Shown piece after piece: positions 30,190-40,891 of a stretch of 64,000 bases of DNA. The notes beneath the pieces are model-generated. The model was not told where the DNA came from, ran no database searches, and saw only the letters and a program-made list of their open reading frames with translations. Source of the DNA: Cytidiella melzeri (taxonomy: Eukaryota > Basidiomycota > Agaricomycetes > Polyporales > Irpicaceae). The position numbers and the translations under genes are program-made. Numbering within the stretch: the stretch's first letter is position 1; every line of letters starts with the position of its first letter. The stretch spans positions 372,001 to 436,000 of the forward strand of contig JABYQR010000002.1 in the NCBI GenBank assembly GCA_022592445.1, in the 5' to 3' direction.

Positions 30190-33100
30190 TCACAATGTTT
30201 CCAGTAACTGTGTCGATACTGCCCGGTACAAGGACCGAGCACCCTCAGCCGGTACGTAAGCCTGCAGTGAATCGCGCACGAGCTTCTCCACCGTCGCCGC
30301 AGGGAGTCTAGTCGCGGCATCTTCGGCAACGGTGAACAGCGCCTCGGTGGCGATGGCGAGTTTTTCGTCGGCCGTGAACGGCACAAAAGGTAGCACGGTA
30401 GTGACCCGGGACAGAACTGAGGGCTTAAACAAAACATCAGCGGGTCAAGTCTCATAAGTGTGTCTGAAGAGAGTATAATCACCCCAAGTCGGTCAGAAAC
30501 CACAGGCCTGAGGATCCCCATAAGATCAACGTACTCGTCCCGCGTCATCGGCTCGGCGGGACTTGCGCGAGAAGAATGATGTTCGAATACAAGGTCGTGT
30601 CCAATATTGGACGTTCCTAGCCATATCACCTTTGAGACGTTGACGTGTCGGTGGCCGGCTTCAAACGAACAACGGCCTGTACCAGGGGAGAAAGGTAAAA
30701 CTCATGAGCGGAGAGGGATTGGTGATGGTGCTGGCACTAGTCACATACCGAGCTCCCAGGGCATGAGCAATGAGGAGAGAATCTTGTCATTTTCTGTCTT
30801 CTCGATTTCCTGTGAGAGGTGAGGGATAAGTACGAAGGATCCACAAGAAGAGTGTAGAAATAGATAACCCACGTCTAGTACGACTACACACCGCTTACCC
30901 TCGTTTTCGATGAGGAAATCCGCAAGTGTAGATGCTGACGGTTCCTGAAACAATGAACATGAAGAATCAACTGATATTCAACGCCTGGTGTATGGAAAAA
31001 CACGGACCTCGTACGGATTCATGGAGTAGCTACGCCAAATGTCGTGCGTAGATCTGAGCGTCGTCATATTCACCGTATGCGTCGGGACGTCCAAGAGCGA
31101 ACCAACTGGTTTGGCATATTGTCAGTATCGTGGTGACGTCAGAAGATGGGCTGAACCAACATCGTCGTGCAAGCAAGCTCTTCCCGTGTCCACTTGGCCC
31201 TGAATTGTTTTAACAATTAGATCACTATACGGCTCAGATACTGAATGCATGTAACGCTTACCACAGAGCAGCACAACCATCGGCGCCATACTCGGCATAC
31301 TCAACACGCGGAAAAGCTGTTCGAGCGCACGATCCTGCCCAATCATCTCGTAACGTACTTTGGTGAGTGGGCGGAAGAATGTGCGATGGATCAGTGCAGA
31401 CGCTCTTCGAGTTTGCGGTGCTTGGGCGCGTGAGATATAATACCTAGCAACCACAAAACTCGGTCAGACAAAAAACGAAGTCAGTTGCAAAGGAAGTATC
31501 AACACGTACCTCGTCGCTGGATCTGCTGCATGGACAGGATCCTCCAATTTCGACCTTTTCTCCCCCTCCTCCCCATCTCGGCTGACTGATGTCACGGAAT
31601 TCTGTGCCGAGTGCATCACGGTAGCCTTCACAGAAGACGGATTTGCGCCATGTGCTAAAAGCAATTTCACAATCTCCGTCTTGTTTCGCAGCTGACCGGA
31701 CGTCAACGCGAACGCCAACGCACTCTGCGGCCCAACGTCGTCGTTGGGAGAAGCCTCTCCTGATTCGAGCACCCGACGGACTTCAGCAATATCGTCGCTG
31801 GCAATCGCAAAGAGGAGTGTAGGGCGAGGTGTAGCAATCGCATGGGAGGGCTCATGGACAAAAGAAGCCGCAGACATTGGGCGGAAAGATGGTGGCGGCG
31901 AAGTAGACTGAAGTGCGACGTCTTTGAAGTTGATGGTGAGATCTGAATCGATTGTTCCGCGCAGTTCTGCGTCGTCGTTGTCGTCGTCGAAAGTGAGTGG
32001 GTCTTCCTCATAAATTGGAGGCTCCATGTTTACTTGAGAGAGTCTACTGTTCGGGCGGGAGGTATACGACGGCCTAGCGTTAGTTGCTTTTGGGGAACGA
32101 GCAATGTTATTCCAGGGCGAAGGGGTATGGTATGTGACTGGAGCTGAAAGTGGAAGAGAGGGAGGTTGGTATGCATTGTCTAGTGATTGTGAGGTAGTCA
32201 AAACAGTAAAGCCATCTTTATGGCGAGGTATATAATCCGATTGAGCAGAAGAAAGCTACTGTGGGTAAATATGCAGAAGCAACTCGAAAGCATGGATAGG
32301 ACATACGAGAGGGTTATTAGACAGGGAATAATCTGATTTTACAGATGGAGACGGTGGTTGCGAGTAATCTTCATATCACCTCTTAGTCAGCATTTAATTG
32401 TAGTACTAGCGATCGGCGTACCGGTATATGATGATGCGGTCACAGCTGGGAGCACATTGGAAGAAGTTAGCGAGAGCAACGAAGAAGACGAGTTCAAAAG
32501 TATGGACTAAGCAAATTTTTGGTCACTATTCATTGTGAGAGAGGGTGAATACTCACAAGTCGTAACGGTCTAAGCCTGCTTGAAGGTCTTGGCGATGGTA
32601 GAGGTTCCTCAGGATAATCCTGACCACTACCGTTCAAAGAGTGACTTCTCCCAAAACCAAGGCCTGCTAAGGCAGGCGGACGATGACGAACTGGAGGAGC
32701 ACTTCCTGGACGTAAATTCGATGATTCTCTCGATCGTGACTAGAGAAACACATCAGTATTGGTTATCAAATCAGGTATACTACTTACAGCAGCGATGTGC
32801 CTGAAACCGAAAGGCACTTTCGTATCTACGCGGTGCGATGCGTGAGAAATCGAGCCCCTTTCGGAAAGAGGAGACAGACGCGACGAAATTGGTGCCACTC
32901 GAGGGGAGTGACCTATAGATGATGGTGATGACAAGGCTGACTGTGGAGGGAGCGGTGATCTGTTTCCACATGCTAGCTGGTAGTCCAGGGGACAAACGTC
33001 ATGAGAAGAACCTGCAACGAACTCTGGAATGTGACGAGAGCTGTCCTGAATGGAAGGCGTCGGCGATATGCCAGGCCCTGGCATACTCAATGAGGCAACA

Positions 33101-34396
33101 GGGATGCTAGCGTGCAACTCGACGTTCCGAGTAGAGTTTGTGCACAAAGCTTGGGTGTAGTAGCTGCGGTTAAGCTTTGTTGTGTCCTCTTCGTCGAAAT
33201 GTTCGACGAACAAACTTGAGGTTACAAGCTCGGCATGACATTCTGCACTGGAATCTTGGGCAGCTACAAGGAATGGTTCTTTCAAAGCCTCTCCAAAAGC
33301 GGGGTGCTGGTGTAAGAGCTCCGCCGGAGACACGATGAATTCATCTACAGCCTTCCTCGCAGGTATATCCGTCGATGACGCCAGACGCTGCGCGGTCGCG
33401 TCGTGCAATGCGGCCAGTGGTAACCTGCCAAGCGTGAGATCCTCGTCGCTCTCAGCGGCACCAGATCCCGGAGAACCAGCAGTCAATCTGCGATGATACT
33501 CCGTAGGGCTGTCAAGATCATCAGAGCTTTGGCTGAGACGTGAAGATGTCGGCCGAGAAGTAGTTATCGACTTTACCGGAGAGAACAGGGGGGAAGATGG
33601 CCAAGCAGAGCCAACAGATGGCCCAAACGCAGGGGATAAGGCGCGTGCTGGAGACCCAAAGGGAGAGGAAAGCAAAGAAAGAGTGGAGTATCGCCTTGAG
33701 TCATGTTGCCGGGGAGGTGATAATGCAAATGGAGAGGGCCCATGCCAGTTGTCCGCGTACCCTGAGTCTATCGAATCCTCTCGATGCGATGGACCTTCAA
33801 GCTGTCCAAGGAAAGCAGGCGCTAGCTTTACTTCAATGGGTGAAAGCAGGTCAATTGAATCCCTTGCGATGGCAGGGTCAACGGGGATCGTCTGCGCAGC
33901 TTCGACCACCTCTTCCGCGATTCCTAATGCGTGATCTCTCAATGATGACGAGATTGCGTGCGCCTCGTGTGCTTCTCTATCTGCGCCTTCATCTGGTACT
34001 ACCGGGTTGTTGTTTGCGCCGGCCGCTTGTGAAATGACCGCGTCGACTTGTTCATCCTCGTCAGACTCTATCGCGTCTCCTAAAGCCAGTAATAGGCTGG
34101 ACAGCCGGGGCGAGCGCGGAGGTGAACGCACATCAGAACGCGGATTTGGAGCGACAGACTCCGGCTGAAACAGAGATGAAGAAAGAACAACGTCCGGCGT
34201 CGAGTCTGTAATCGTAATGTTCGGTTGCTTGACCCTGATTTTGACGTCGTGCAAAAAACTACACGAGTCGGAGAACAGGCAGCGGCCCTGCGAATAGAAG
34301 GGACAGGGTCGCGCTGAGAGAGGTCAGAGGTAGCCTTGGAATATTGTCTGTGCCGTACTTACTTTTCTGCTTCCATGGAGGGTCGGGTATAGTCAT
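30190..34396 (-). CDS. CCCH zinc finger - disordered - ankyrin - ClpB-type AAA+ ATPase protein
   Basis: The model starts at ATG 34396-34394. Exon 1 (34396-34363) and exon 2 (34313-32788) join to give a CCCH finger, C15-x7-C23-x5-C29-x3-H33 (CPFYSQGRCLFSDSCSFLH). A long Ser/Pro-rich disordered region follows. Phase-consistent splices (GTAAGT to TCTAG, GTGAGT to TTAG, GTACGC to GAAG, GTATGT to CAGTAG) then continue without a stop into the exon at 32224-31500. That exon ends in ankyrin-like repeats (RPTLLFAIASDDIAEVRRVL and KTEIVKLLLAHGANPSSVK). Downstream exons encode the AAA+ module: Walker A CGPSGHGKSLLARR split by an intron, Walker B VVVLDEIEKTEND split by an intron, sensor-1 IWLGTSNIG, then VLSRVTTVLPFVPFTADEKL and GARSLYRAV, which are features of the AAA_2 and ClpB D2-small domains. 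The ankyrin-AAA part resembles human CLPB (Skd3). Role is inferred: a protein-remodelling ATPase with RNA or zinc binding. The stop is at 30190. The alternative of two adjacent genes is possible but no stop/start pair separates them. Confidence 0.72.
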
Positions 34397-34659
34397 GAAA
34401 AAGACATAGAGCGTGCTCGCTCAGAGAGACGGACTCGGAGGCAACTCGTTACTCAAGTTGGTCGCTGCAATGATTAGTAATCGGATTAAGTTAATATATT
34501 TATATTTCATCAGCGCTTAACTGTCACTGCCTACGCTATTTGAACGTTGGTCGACTCCTTCCTCCAAACTCGACAGTGCACCATCAAGTCTGGCCAGGTA
34601 TGTTCTTGTTGTCTCGTGCGTGCTGCACAGCTCACAATCAGGAGTAGCGAAGGTGGCGG
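34397..34659. promoter_or_regulatory. 263-bp divergent promoter region
   Basis: The spacer lies between the starts of the minus-strand CCCH-AAA+ gene and the plus-strand glutaredoxin-like gene. It includes an AT-rich stretch (TTAATATATTTATATTTC near 34491). Confidence 0.5.
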
Positions 34660-35040
34660 ATGTCCGCACGCTTTGCTCGCATACCGCGACTTACCCTTTT
34701 CTCCGGGCCCAACTGCTCTCTGTGCGATGTCAGTCACCTTTCCATTGGTCTTCTCCCCGAGCTCCCTCGTAATTTACCTATAATACGCTGCATGCAGACT
34801 GCAAAGGCGGAGTTGGCGAAAGTGCGCCAGCATCGGGCTTTTGAACTCCAAACTGTGAACATTCAGGAGCCGGGCCAAGAAAAGTGGAAACGAAAATATG
34901 TATATTGGATTCCTGCGCTGCATATCGACGACAAAGAAGTAGCGAAAGGTCATTGGGACGCAAAGACTGTCAACCAAGCTCTGGACGAATGGCAACGAGC
35001 ATACACCCAACTTCAGCCAGAGGAGAACAAGACGACTTGA
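34660..35040 (+). CDS. glutaredoxin-like thioredoxin-fold protein (YDR286C type)
   Basis: Exons 34660-34728 and 34798-35040 are joined in phase 0 across a 69-nt intron and encode 103 residues. The N-terminal segment PRLTLFSGPNCSLCDTAKAE contains the CxxC redox motif (CSLC) preceded by the first beta strand, as in the glutaredoxin-like DUF836 family. YVYWIPALHIDDKEVAKGHW matches the cis-proline region (IPALH) of the fold. Probably a small mitochondrial or cytosolic thiol protein of unknown substrate. Its 3' end overlaps the most likely start of the following ZCCHC8-like gene in another frame. Confidence 0.85.
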   Translation: MSARFARIPRLTLFSGPNCSLCDVSHLSIGLLPELPRNLPIIRCMQTAKAELAKVRQHRAFELQTVNIQEPGQEKWKRKYVYWIPALHIDDKEVAKGHWDAKTVNQALDEWQRAYTQLQPEENKTT

Positions 35041-35993
35041 TCCCGTTTTACGTCGATGATCAGCCTGGACTATGGCGAGAAGCAGGGGCGGAGATTGTTT
35101 ACAATCGCCACATCGACGAAGTGCTTGGTGACGATGTCTCGGACGACGAAGACAGCAAGGACAGCCGACGATGCTTCAACTGTGGTTCTCTTCAACACGC
35201 CGTGTCTGCATGTACCGACCCTATCAACCACCAGTTGGTATCCCTTAGCAGACAGCTGTACAACTTCTTCAAAGGAGACCATGCGACTGACTTTCTTCGT
35301 ATTCATGAACTTGGCGAGTGGAAGCGTGAGCGAGTCCAGTGGTTGGAGCGGTTTGAGCCTGGGGATATTCGAGGGCCTCTGCTGCGAGAGGCGCTGGGTC
35401 TGGAAGGCACCGATAACGGTCAATACGTCGAATGGCTAGCCAATATTGCACTGTGGGGATACCCAAGGGGCTGGGTTGGCCATTCGGATCCTCGACATCG
35501 GGTGTGGGAAATCATTGACCAGAGGACAGGCGATGCTGACCTCAATGTAGAGGATGAATCACCGTTGTTATTCATACATGGTGAACAAGAAGACCCTGAA
35601 GAGGTTTTGCTGCCGTCGTGCGTCCCGCGAGCCTCGAGCACATTATATCCCAATCCTGATGCAGACGAAACGTCAGTCCCGCGGCGTTGGGCGCAATACC
35701 CTGAGACGTATTTTTCTTCGTCTCTACTCCCCATTTACAACGGCTTTACGTTGCCGCCCGTCGGAAGCCACCATTCGGAGCAAAGCCATGCATTTTCGTC
35801 GGACAGACAAACACTCGGGAGCGATACCACAGGTGGCGATGACTTTAAGCAGCCGCCTCCTCTTACCCCTCCTCCTCCTCTTCCACTCACTCTACCTTCT
35901 TTACCGTCGCACTCCAGCATGCTGCGGCCGCCTCATACGGCGACAGTTGTTCATGATGGCGAGCTTGATATGGACTTGTCTGACTCAGACTAA
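34989..35993 (+). CDS. ZCCHC8-like zinc-knuckle and PSP domain protein
   Basis: 334 residues if started at ATG 34989, which lies inside the last exon of the glutaredoxin-like gene in a different frame (52-bp overlap). An unrecognised upstream exon is the alternative. A CCHC zinc knuckle (CFNCGSLQHAVSAC) is followed by the PSP proline-rich domain region (IRGPLLREALGLEGTDNGQY, LWGYPRGWVGHSDPR). The C-terminus is Pro-rich and acidic (ELDMDLSDSD). This arrangement is that of ZCCHC8, a scaffold of the nuclear exosome targeting complex, so a nuclear RNA-decay or splicing-linked role is likely by family. The core beginning DDLIPFYVDDQPGLWREAG looks conserved; the preceding residues from 34989 do not obviously. 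Confidence 0.8.
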   Translation: MATSIHPTSARGEQDDLIPFYVDDQPGLWREAGAEIVYNRHIDEVLGDDVSDDEDSKDSRRCFNCGSLQHAVSACTDPINHQLVSLSRQLYNFFKGDHATDFLRIHELGEWKRERVQWLERFEPGDIRGPLLREALGLEGTDNGQYVEWLANIALWGYPRGWVGHSDPRHRVWEIIDQRTGDADLNVEDESPLLFIHGEQEDPEEVLLPSCVPRASSTLYPNPDADETSVPRRWAQYPETYFSSSLLPIYNGFTLPPVGSHHSEQSHAFSSDRQTLGSDTTGGDDFKQPPPLTPPPPLPLTLPSLPSHSSMLRPPHTATVVHDGELDMDLSDSD

Positions 35994-36984
35994 ACTCGCC
36001 TACCTGCAATGCCAGCATGGGCACAATTCTCACTATGCAGACATGTTGCCAAGATGTGATCGCATTCGAACAATTGGTTGTATCCACACCGTCAAACCCT
36101 GCAGGACATTTACATCTCCATAATATCGCCGGACATGACGCTCAAGGTGCGTCGTTCTCACAATTGATATTGATCTCCTCTCTATATCGAGAACCTGCGA
36201 GTCATCAGTGCATGGGCGATGCACATTGTTGATGCGGCGCACAGAGCTCTAGGCGTGATCAAACGCAATGACACGTTGTTGCATAATGTCTAGTTAGAGT
36301 GCGTGATAGGGAGGATGCACGATTGTTAGAGCCTTCACAGCCTCGTTCAACTGTGCACGGTTGTGAGAGCTGCCACAGCCTCATGAGACTCTGCGTGTGT
36401 TTCGCCTTCAGCCTTCATTGGCTCGGGCGTTCGGCTGCTGATGCTCGTACGCGTCGTCGGAGTGTGGCGAGGTCTGAACTGCAGTGCTACGAGAGATCTA
36501 CTTGTCGGCGGGTGCGAAAAACTATCTCATGCGGTGCACCTGGTAACCGGGCTGCATGTCACTGTCAGATGAGTTCCGTCTCTGATGGAGCTTCATATGC
36601 GTTGCACTTCAGACCTGCTCATCGTACAACAAATGCAAGTACTTCCAGAGAATGGCAGCTATAACACTGTGGTGAGAGGTTGTTTTCCTTGTCCGCGTTG
36701 TTTCACAGGTTAACGTAGAGCAATTCGAAATACAGGGTCAGAGGAGCGCGCCATCCCCTAATGCAGGCATAATCTGGATGTGTCGGAATGCGTGAAACTG
36801 ATATCAGTAACTACAGGTTTGATCGAGATCACTGCTTTGCGTTCGACGAGTGCTTAAATACGGAACCAGCGAGGTTTTACAGCTTCATTTCTTCTTCTCT
36901 TTTTCTTCTCGTTCTCCAGGGACTAGGGAGTTCCCCGCTTTCCTTCCCTTTCGTTTAAGTTGTTTCATTTTCTTGTTGGGTATC
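35994..36984. other. intergenic, no gene recognised
   Basis: About 1 kb between the ZCCHC8-like and SH3 genes. Short frames at 36299-36664 have no recognisable content. The 3' part should hold the SH3 gene promoter; pyrimidine-rich CTTCATTTCTTCTTCTC near 36882-36905 resembles a fungal 5' UTR CT-rich element. Confidence 0.5.
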
Positions 36985-37937
36985 ATGGCCATTATCGACC
37001 TCGCTCGTGCGCTCGAGAGGAGGAGCGGTTCAGACGATTCAGTGGGCTCAGAGGCAGGCGTAAATGGTGCGAAGCCTTTACCTACATCTGTCAAAGCCCT
37101 GGCAGGTTTCATCGTGGTTATGGGTGTGATCATTCTCGGTGAGCATTCATACACGACTTTAATTTTGTTTATCGTATTGAATACTCTCGTTCAGGTATTG
37201 CGGCCTGGAAGTTTGGAAAGTGGAGGAGGAGCAGGCTTCGTGCTGCATCAATGAACAACGGAGGCAGCCTGCAAAAGCACAGCATTGTTCACGTTGACCT
37301 TAGCAAGGTGGAGACCAACCCTTTGGAGAAGGAGACAGACGTCGTTCAGCCTTACAAATGGAGACCTGTTTCTCGACCGCCCGTTTCCCACTCCGCGAAC
37401 AAGGCAGTCAAGACAGGCACAAAGCGATTCTTTGGAGGCGTCGTGGGCAAGAAGCCTGCTCCACTTGCGGTTGATGCCCGCTCTCCCCCGCCCGCATACA
37501 TTGAGGCCACTCCAGCACCTTACACTGTCATCGTTTCGACCCCGGACGGCTACCGTACGTCTAGCGGCGTCAAGCTTATACCAAATACCCCGTCGTCGCC
37601 TCTACCAAGTCCCGCTCGTATACAATCCATAGGCTCCGGCTCTCCCTTACGCAGCAGCATGATGAAGACCGGCAAGGCTAAGGGCACGAGAGCATCGCAG
37701 GCTGTCAAGCCGCTACCGCGATTGATGGCAGTCGTGTGCACCTTCACGCCTTCGCTCGCTGACGAGCTCTCCGTCAGCATCGGCGAACCGCTATTGTTGA
37801 TGGAAGAGTACGAGGACGAATGGTGCCTAGTCCAACGGGTCGGCAAGGCGGACGCTGAACGAGGTGTCATCCCTCGCTTCTGCTTGACCGAGGCTCCCCC
37901 CATGCCCCAGCGACGGGCATCCCGGACTTTGCAGTAA
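36985..37937 (+). CDS. single-pass membrane protein with C-terminal SH3 domain
   Basis: Exons 36985-37138 and 37195-37937 (56-nt intron, phase 1) encode 298 residues. One transmembrane helix (LAGFIVVMGVIILG...AAWKFG, about residues 37-60) is followed by a basic stretch (KWRRSRLR). A Pro/Ser-rich linker contains SPPPAYIEATPAP. The SH3 domain lies near residues 231-287, with the hallmarks ALYDY-like VVCTFTPSLADELSVSIGEP, EYEDEWCLVQRV and GVIPRFCL. The type is common in basidiomycetes and is expected at the plasma membrane, with the SH3 domain recruiting Pro-rich cytoskeletal or polarity partners; that role is inferred. No signal peptide is seen. Start chosen at the first ATG after a CT-rich leader. 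Confidence 0.85.
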
Positions 37938-38589
37938 ACCGCGCTCCCGCAACCTTCTCCACGATGAAACATCACGATGCCGTCCGAACCCAGGCCCCTC
38001 TCCCACTGCGCGACGCATCATCCTCAAACGATGCGACTCCGCAACAGCGCTCCTTGTCCTTCAAGGCCTATCCTCTCATTTGAAACTCCACCTCTGAAAC
38101 GGAAAAATCTATTTATCCCCTTAACTTATCTTATGTTTATGGGTCGTGTCGTTTCGGCAAACCCTCTCGTTCATTTTTGCGAACATTTCACAATGCCCAG
38201 CATCGGTTCTTCCTTCCACAGTCCCGAAACAACTACGCCCACAATACTCCATCAAAGGACAATATTTATTAGTCCTACGGAATAGTTATAGCGTAGTACA
38301 AAGTGCTCATTGTAGACACTGACTGGTACGCGAGGTCGCCCCCTTCCCGACAGCGCTTGTGCTCGGCTGGCATGTACTGCGGATATCGCTTTTCTGCTAG
38401 TCAGACCGTAGACACTCGTTTGCAACGAGAAGCAGTATGTTGTACGCGTACCAACTGTGTGATGGATATGTGGATAGTTATGAAATTACATCGTGTCTTT
38501 GAGGGTATCACCATCCACCTGCAGTGTCAAGTCATGGTATGCGAGTGTGCTGAAGGTGCAGAGTCCATACGAGTGCGGAACAAGAACCA
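37938..38589. other. convergent intergenic region
   Basis: Space between the 3' ends of the SH3 and F-box/WD40 genes; presumably holds both 3' UTRs. Confidence 0.5.
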
Positions 38590-40767
38590 TCAAAACTTCA
38601 AAAACGAGGTGTCTATCCCGTCAGAAAAATCCCAAACACAGATTCTCTATCCGTCGCGATGAGATGGTCGTCAGCATACCGCGTGCAGGGCTGACGCAGG
38701 AGAGGCGCTGTGCAAACATACCTGATCCTCGCCGCAGGATACGATCTTCGCATGGTCGAATCCGACGCAGAAAATGCGCCCAGTGTGTCCGTCTTTCAGG
38801 TCTGCCAGCAGTTTACCAGAGTCACGTTCCCAAATCTACAAACCGAGTTCATGTGAGCGCGATGTGGAACCCGAACAAACAGTGTTTTACCTTGACCGTG
38901 TGGTCGTAACTGCCACTGACAACGAACGAATCATTCAGTGCGACACTCCGAACAAGATCGCTGTGTGTTGGCTGATGCGCCGGAACTTTCGGAAGCGGAG
39001 GCATGCCACCGCAGGCTTCACACGGCTGTCGGTTCAAGATGGGAGCAGGACCGGTATTGCCTTCAGGATCTGGTTCAGGCGAGGTGCACCACCCTAGCCC
39101 GCTTGAGAGGTCCATCAGCTTCATATGTTTGTCGGACGAACCAGACAACACATAAGGCGGAGAAAAATCTATGGCGGCCAATCTGTATTACTCAGATTTT
39201 CGCATGAGTGCATACCTAAGATAGATGAAAAGATTGCATACCCTCTACCATGGTGGTTCTCGTGAGACTGCAAAAGCTCGCCATTGGTCGCATCCCAGAG
39301 CTTCATTGACCTGTCGCCAGAACCAGATACAATTAAGTCATCTGATATAGATACGGCGTTCACTGCAGCCCTGTGATCATCCAAAACAAGATGAGCATCG
39401 AAAGTGGGTAAGGTATATGTGCGAATTGTTCTATCTGCAATTGACAGATGAGTTGGGTTTGTTTTCAGGGTGTGCATATCTGGCGTACCTTTGGAACACG
39501 TAACCAGTCGTGTATCATCGAAACGAACGCACAGGACACTGTCCACATGGTCGCGCAGTATGGATAAAGGATGGCCAATGTGCAGATCCCAGACCACGAC
39601 TCTGCCATCGCTACCACCACTCGCTAAGAGGCCATTACGAGCACAGATGCTCAACACGCTTCCCTCGTGTCGGCCTTTGAGGACCCGAATGACGGTGCCG
39701 GTTGAGATATCCCATTCGCGAATTGTGCGGTCCCTAGAGCCAGTAAATAAGACCTGCCGGCTAGTATCAGGATAGGTGTACAGCTGTAAGCAGTATATTG
39801 TGTTCGTATGACCGTTCGGAGATCCACGACTCTGTAGTGTGCGGAGTGTATACTTCTTCTGACGGAAGCGGTTCTCAAGCTGAACATGCGTCCTGAATAG
39901 CAGCTTGTAGTCGACTGAACTTGACAGTCCAGCCTGTGTAAGCGGAGCAGGTGCGCCAAACTGCGAGAGCGAAACCGAGCGTGCGGTCTGAGGATTGGAC
40001 GGCGAGTCAACCACCATCGAGGAGAAACCGGAGTCCTCCAGCAGCATTTGCTCAACCATGACATCCTCTTCGTCTTCTCCCATGCCCTCGTCGTCGTCTT
40101 CTCCTCCAAGCAGCTGGTTTGGAGCGACCATATGGTTCTCTCGCCATTCCCACTTGTATTTCTTGCATAGCCATCGCCAGAGACAGGGATCATTTGCCAG
40201 TGCTCTCCATCGCCAGTTAACCAGAGAACACGAGAGAAGGGACGGCCATGGGAGGTATGAGAATATCAAGAGGGAGACTTCATCTGGTAAGAGCTGCCAG
40301 GAGGCCCATGGTTAACGTTGCGATGTCTGTACAGTCAACCAGCCACGTACTCCAACTATGTCCACCTTCAAAAGGGAAGCCATCTTGCGCCTTATATTGG
40401 CAATGCTAGACCGAGGGAGTGTGAGCATAAGCCTCAGGATAGCCTCTACGGTAAACACTATGAGTAAAACCGCTCGAGCTAGTTCACAAAACAAACCTTC
40501 TCGCTCTTGCACCGACTGCCTCTTCATGTTCGACCGAGCAGAAGACATGACTTGAGTACTCCCTTTCGTGCTATACCAGTGGGACAGAGAGCGTAGGCTG
40601 GACTGAGAGGCTGATGAAAACCAGTTTAGAGGTGTGGTTGTTGGGAAAGATGATACAACGGCGTCTGATGTTGTACGGCTCGGCATTAGCTCGGCATGTA
40701 CCTGGCCGTTATATTGTGAAACTGAAAACCTAAAACTTGAAGTGCAAGCGCTCTCAGTACCTCTCAT
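38590..40767 (-). CDS. F-box and WD40 repeat protein (SCF ubiquitin ligase substrate receptor type)
   Basis: Exons joined in phase give, in order: an N-terminal region with EREEAILRLMLTLPRSSIAN, a helical linker RRKMASLLKVDIVG, the F-box LLPDEVSLLIFSYLPWPSLL followed by SCSLVNWRWRALANDPCLW, an acidic insert (EDDDEGMGEDEEDV), and about seven WD40 repeats. The repeats include VLFTGSRDRTIREWD, LLASGGSDGRVVVWD, IVSGSGDRSMKLWDA, VLSGSSDKHMKLMD and VVSGSYDHTVKIWE. A last exon encodes RICVWDFSDGIDTSFLKF and TGA at 38590-38592. A 54-nt intron inside a WD repeat (after TCSK) is itself open in frame; splicing gives CSKDRTIRTY. By family the F-box binds Skp1 and the propeller binds phosphorylated substrates, as in Pof1/Met30/Cdc4. 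An alternative start is a Met about 27 codons downstream. Confidence 0.88.
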
Positions 40768-40891
40768 CTACGTATTTATTCTGCGGCCAAGTGAGTGTTA
40801 AGCTGAGAATTCTCATGCAATGGACATTTGCTGATAGTACAAGCAGTTACATTAACTCGCATTCTCTAGAATTCACTCTTAAAATTTGAGG
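40768..40891. promoter_or_regulatory. 124-bp divergent promoter between F-box/WD40 and SNF2 genes
   Basis: The two inferred start codons (40767 minus, 40892 plus) are only 124 bp apart, so promoters and 5' UTRs must be shared or overlapping. Confidence 0.5.

Noticed and set aside
32740..34254. Interpreting the 504-residue frame as a separate intronless gene
   Set aside because: It begins with a non-ATG codon and an upstream exon supplies an ATG and completes a CCCH finger; downstream splices remain in phase, so it is an internal exon.
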